A DNA stretch of 64,000 nt from Serratia odorifera. GTDB lineage: Bacteria > Pseudomonadota > Gammaproteobacteria > Enterobacterales > Enterobacteriaceae. Shown here in pieces: positions 61,861 through 64,000 of the stretch. The DNA is taken from NCBI RefSeq assembly GCF_900635445.1, contig NZ_LR134117.1, forward strand, positions 434,001-498,000, read 5' to 3'. Under the pieces are notes generated by a model. It was given only the letters and a program-made list of their open reading frames with translations, was not told where the DNA came from and did not search any database. The position numbers and the translations under genes were made by a program. The first letter of the stretch is position 1. Every line of letters starts with the position of its first letter.

Positions 61861-63213
61861 TCAGGAAACCTCTTCGCCAGCGGTGGCCGTGTCGCCGACA
61901 TCGATACGGTTGAACAACAGGTTTAATGCCAACGCCACCAGGCACGATGCGCTGATGCCCGAATGCAGCAGGGTTCTCACCCAGTCCGGGAAACGATCGT
62001 AAAAGCTCGGCATGACGATCGGGATCATGCCGAAGGCGATCGCCGTCGCCACCACCACCAGATTCATATTGTCCTTATACTCGACTCGCGACAGCGTGCG
62101 GATGCCGCTGGCCGCCACCGACCCAAACAGTACCACGCCGGCGCCGCCCAACACCGGCAGCGGAATGCAGGCCACCACAGTACCCACCATCGGCAACACG
62201 CCAAGCAGTACCAGCAGCGCACCACCGGCACTGACCACGAAACGGCTTTTCACGCCGCTGAGCGCCACCAGACCGATATTCTGTGCAAACGAGCTCTGTG
62301 GAAACGAATTAAACAGCGGCGACAGCGCGCTGGCCAGCATGTCGGCGCGCAGCCCATTGGCGATGCGCCGCGGCCCCACCGGCGAGCCAACGATCTCGCC
62401 GACGGCGATCAGCCCGGCGGTGGTTTCGGTCAGCAACACCAGTACAATCAGCAGCATGGAAAAGATCGCCGCCGGTTCAAACGTCGGCAGGCCAAACGCC
62501 AGCGGCTGCGGGATCGCCAACCAGGTTCCGCCGCCCAGCGCTGAAAAATCAACCTTGCCCAGCAGCATCGCCGCAACGCAGCCCGCCACCATCGCCAGCA
62601 GCACCGCCAGACGTTTCAACGCTGGCGTACCCACTTTATTCAGCAACAGGATCACCGCCAGCGTAAAGGCAGCCAGACCGATATTGCCGGTCGATCCCCA
62701 ATCCGCCGCCCGCTCATTGCCCCCCATCGCCCAGCGCACCGCCACCGGCATTAGCGACAGCCCAATGACCGTAACCACCGTACCGGTCACCACCGGCGGA
62801 AAATAGCGGATGATCTGCGCAAAGAACGGCACTATCAGCAACCCGATCGCCGACGCGGCAATCACCGCGCCAAATACCGCCGGTAAACCGCCGTCGCCGG
62901 TAACGATGGTCACCATGGTCGCCACGCCGGCGAACGACACCCCCTGTACCAACGGCAGGCGCGAACCGAACAGCGGCAGTCCCAGCGTCTGCAACAGCGT
63001 CGCCAGGCCGCTGACGAACAGGGCAGCGGCGATCAGCATGCCAATCTGCGGCGCATCAAGCCCGGCGGCAGAACCGATAATCAACGGCGGTGCAATAATC
63101 CCGCCGTACATGGTCAGAATATGCTGCAAACCGTAGGCAAAGGTTTTCCCCAGCGGCAGCCGCTGGTCTTCCGGGCGGCACGACGCCGCGCCCCGTTGTT
63201 GCGATAGAGCCAT
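61861..63213 (-). CDS. Urate/xanthine permease (NCS2 family)
   Basis: A 450-residue inner-membrane nucleobase transporter with about 14 segments. FAYGLQHILTMYGGIIAPPL, LPLVQGVSFAGVATM, VLVLLTETTAGLIAVGEIVG and FNSFPQSSFAQNIGLVALSGV are the NCS2 signatures of the xanthine/urate branch. Downstream of uraD-uraH on the same strand, so it probably imports urate. Confidence 0.9.
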   Translation of the reverse strand: MALSQQRGAASCRPEDQRLPLGKTFAYGLQHILTMYGGIIAPPLIIGSAAGLDAPQIGMLIAAALFVSGLATLLQTLGLPLFGSRLPLVQGVSFAGVATMVTIVTGDGGLPAVFGAVIAASAIGLLIVPFFAQIIRYFPPVVTGTVVTVIGLSLMPVAVRWAMGGNERAADWGSTGNIGLAAFTLAVILLLNKVGTPALKRLAVLLAMVAGCVAAMLLGKVDFSALGGGTWLAIPQPLAFGLPTFEPAAIFSMLLIVLVLLTETTAGLIAVGEIVGSPVGPRRIANGLRADMLASALSPLFNSFPQSSFAQNIGLVALSGVKSRFVVSAGGALLVLLGVLPMVGTVVACIPLPVLGGAGVVLFGSVAASGIRTLSRVEYKDNMNLVVVATAIAFGMIPIVMPSFYDRFPDWVRTLLHSGISASCLVALALNLLFNRIDVGDTATAGEEVS

Positions 63214-63274
63214 GGTGTCCTCGTCAATGTCAGTGAACGGCTAACGCGGCGAGTGTGCCGGCGCCTGGCGCGGA

Positions 63275-63610
63275 TCAACTTCCGCGATAGGTTGAATACG
63301 CATACGGCGCGACCAGCAGCGGCAGGTGGTAATGCTGCGTGGCATCGCTGATGACAAAATCGATAATCGCCGTCGCGTACAGCGTGTCGCGCCCGGCGGC
63401 GGCAAAGTAGCTGCCTAGATCGGCGCACAGGCGATAATGTCCGGCCGTCAGGCCCGAGGGCGTAAGATCTCCCACCCGGCCGTCGGCATCGGTGCAGCTT
63501 TCCACCAGCGTCTGCCATTGCTGGTTGTGGCTCAGTTCCAGCCAGACGCGTACCTGCGCGGCAGGCTTACCGAGCGCGGTATCAAGAATATGGGTGCTGA
63601 TATTACTCAT
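63275..63610 (-). CDS. uraH: 5-hydroxyisourate hydrolase
   Basis: A 111-residue transthyretin-like enzyme that hydrolyses 5-hydroxyisourate to OHCU. The N-terminal STHILDTALGKPA and the C-terminal HYHLPLLVAPYAYSTYRGS hold the catalytic His, Arg and the YRGS signature. No signal peptide. It overlaps uraD by eight bases. Confidence 0.96.
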   Translation of the reverse strand: MSNISTHILDTALGKPAAQVRVWLELSHNQQWQTLVESCTDADGRVGDLTPSGLTAGHYRLCADLGSYFAAAGRDTLYATAIIDFVISDATQHYHLPLLVAPYAYSTYRGS

Positions 63611-64000
63611 CGCTGAATAACTCCTTTAAACGCAGTTGAACGATTTCGCGCAGTTGCTCTGCCGTTTCCTGCTGCTCCTGCCGTGGGGTGTTCTGCAACC
63701 GCCGTTCCAACGCCTGCAAAATGGCCTGTCCGTCGCGGCCGGCGGCGCGGATCAGAAACACCTGGCCAAACTTCGCCTCGTAACGGCGGTTGCCGTCCAG
63801 CAACGCCTGCGCCAACGTCCGATCCTGCGCGTCGACCGCCGACTGTTCACGCGCCGACAACTGTGCTTCGCGCCCCTGGCCCTGCGCGCGCTCACCGATA
63901 CGTGGATGCTGTGCCAGCGCCCGCGCGATCTCCTCTGGCTGCCACCGCTGCGCGGCCTGGGCGCCGCAGGCCAGGACGCTGTCGCGATCGGCGAAAGGTC
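63603..64000 (-). CDS. uraD: OHCU decarboxylase, partial (5' end outside window)
   Basis: The enzyme converts OHCU to S-allantoin. About 132 C-terminal residues are visible, including HPRIGERAQGQGREAQLS (the catalytic-site loop) and NRRYEAKFGQVFLIRAAGRD. The open frame continues past base 64000. The gene precedes uraH on the minus strand, in the order uraD-uraH-permease. Confidence 0.93.
   Translation of the reverse strand, partial: PFADRDSVLACGAQAAQRWQPEEIARALAQHPRIGERAQGQGREAQLSAREQSAVDAQDRTLAQALLDGNRRYEAKFGQVFLIRAAGRDGQAILQALERRLQNTPRQEQQETAEQLREIVQLRLKELFSDE

Noticed and set aside
1..64000. CRISPR arrays and rRNA genes
   Set aside because: No regularly spaced direct repeats and no rRNA sequence seen on either strand.

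Overview
The window is chromosomal DNA of a Serratia-like member of the Enterobacterales. The evidence is the core gene order thrW-proA-proB-crl-frsA-gpt/pepD-dinB and yafK-yafJ-gmhA-fadE, a Na+-NQR operon with apbE and nqrM, a complete mtn methionine-salvage cluster, urate genes and protein sequences close to enterobacterial families. The genus is inferred from gene content and protein similarity recalled from memory, not from a database search.

Layout. 1-6.3 kb: 3' end of an indolepyruvate decarboxylase gene, a DUF1615 lipoprotein, tehB, leuE, and a feaB/feaR pair for aromatic aldehyde oxidation. 6.5-13.2 kb: a cysteine-rich copper-storage protein, a 39-codon membrane ORF, and an O-antigen polymerase/ligase-like gene split by an IS66-family element whose own transposase gene is split by a group II intron. 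The insertion is a clean double nest with an 8-bp target duplication. 13.2-19.8 kb: a LysR relic, the folate-independent methionine synthase pair mesX-mesD, two TetR-family modules with visible palindromic operators, and an acetyltransferase. 20-29.8 kb: a coherent but uncharacterised catabolic locus: TenA-like protein, SgcQ/BtpA, PfkB kinase, RbsB-type binding protein, LacI regulator, single-domain ABC ATPase, permease, phosphotriesterase-like hydrolase, glutamine-amidotransferase-like protein and M20 deacylase. Two identical 14-bp palindromes lie in front of its main operon. 29.8-33.5 kb: an accessory patch next to tRNA-Thr, holding a tautomerase, a second tryptophanyl-tRNA synthetase (trpS2) with a trp-type attenuator, and a Tlde1-type L,D-transpeptidase toxin with a membrane immunity partner; the toxin is broken by an in-frame stop. 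33.5-56 kb: conserved core genes. 55-62 kb: methionine salvage (mtnKA, mtnBCD, aminotransferase, omega-amidase) with tandem MetJ boxes. 62-64 kb: urate/xanthine permease, uraH and part of uraD.

How the parts work together. The mtn genes recycle 5'-methylthioadenosine to methionine under MetJ control; the omega-amidase would pull a glutamine-driven final transamination. MesX/MesD offers a second, folate-independent methionine route. trpS2 appears to be induced by ribosome stalling at tandem Trp codons, which suits a reserve enzyme deployed when the main TrpRS fails.

Caution on sequence quality. About eleven frameshifts interrupt otherwise well-preserved genes (DUF1615 3' end, feaB, nqrA, nqrB twice, nqrC twice, nqrD, nqrE, gmhA, aminotransferase). 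Most lie in short homopolymers. They may be sequencing errors, and the genes should not be called dead without checking reads.
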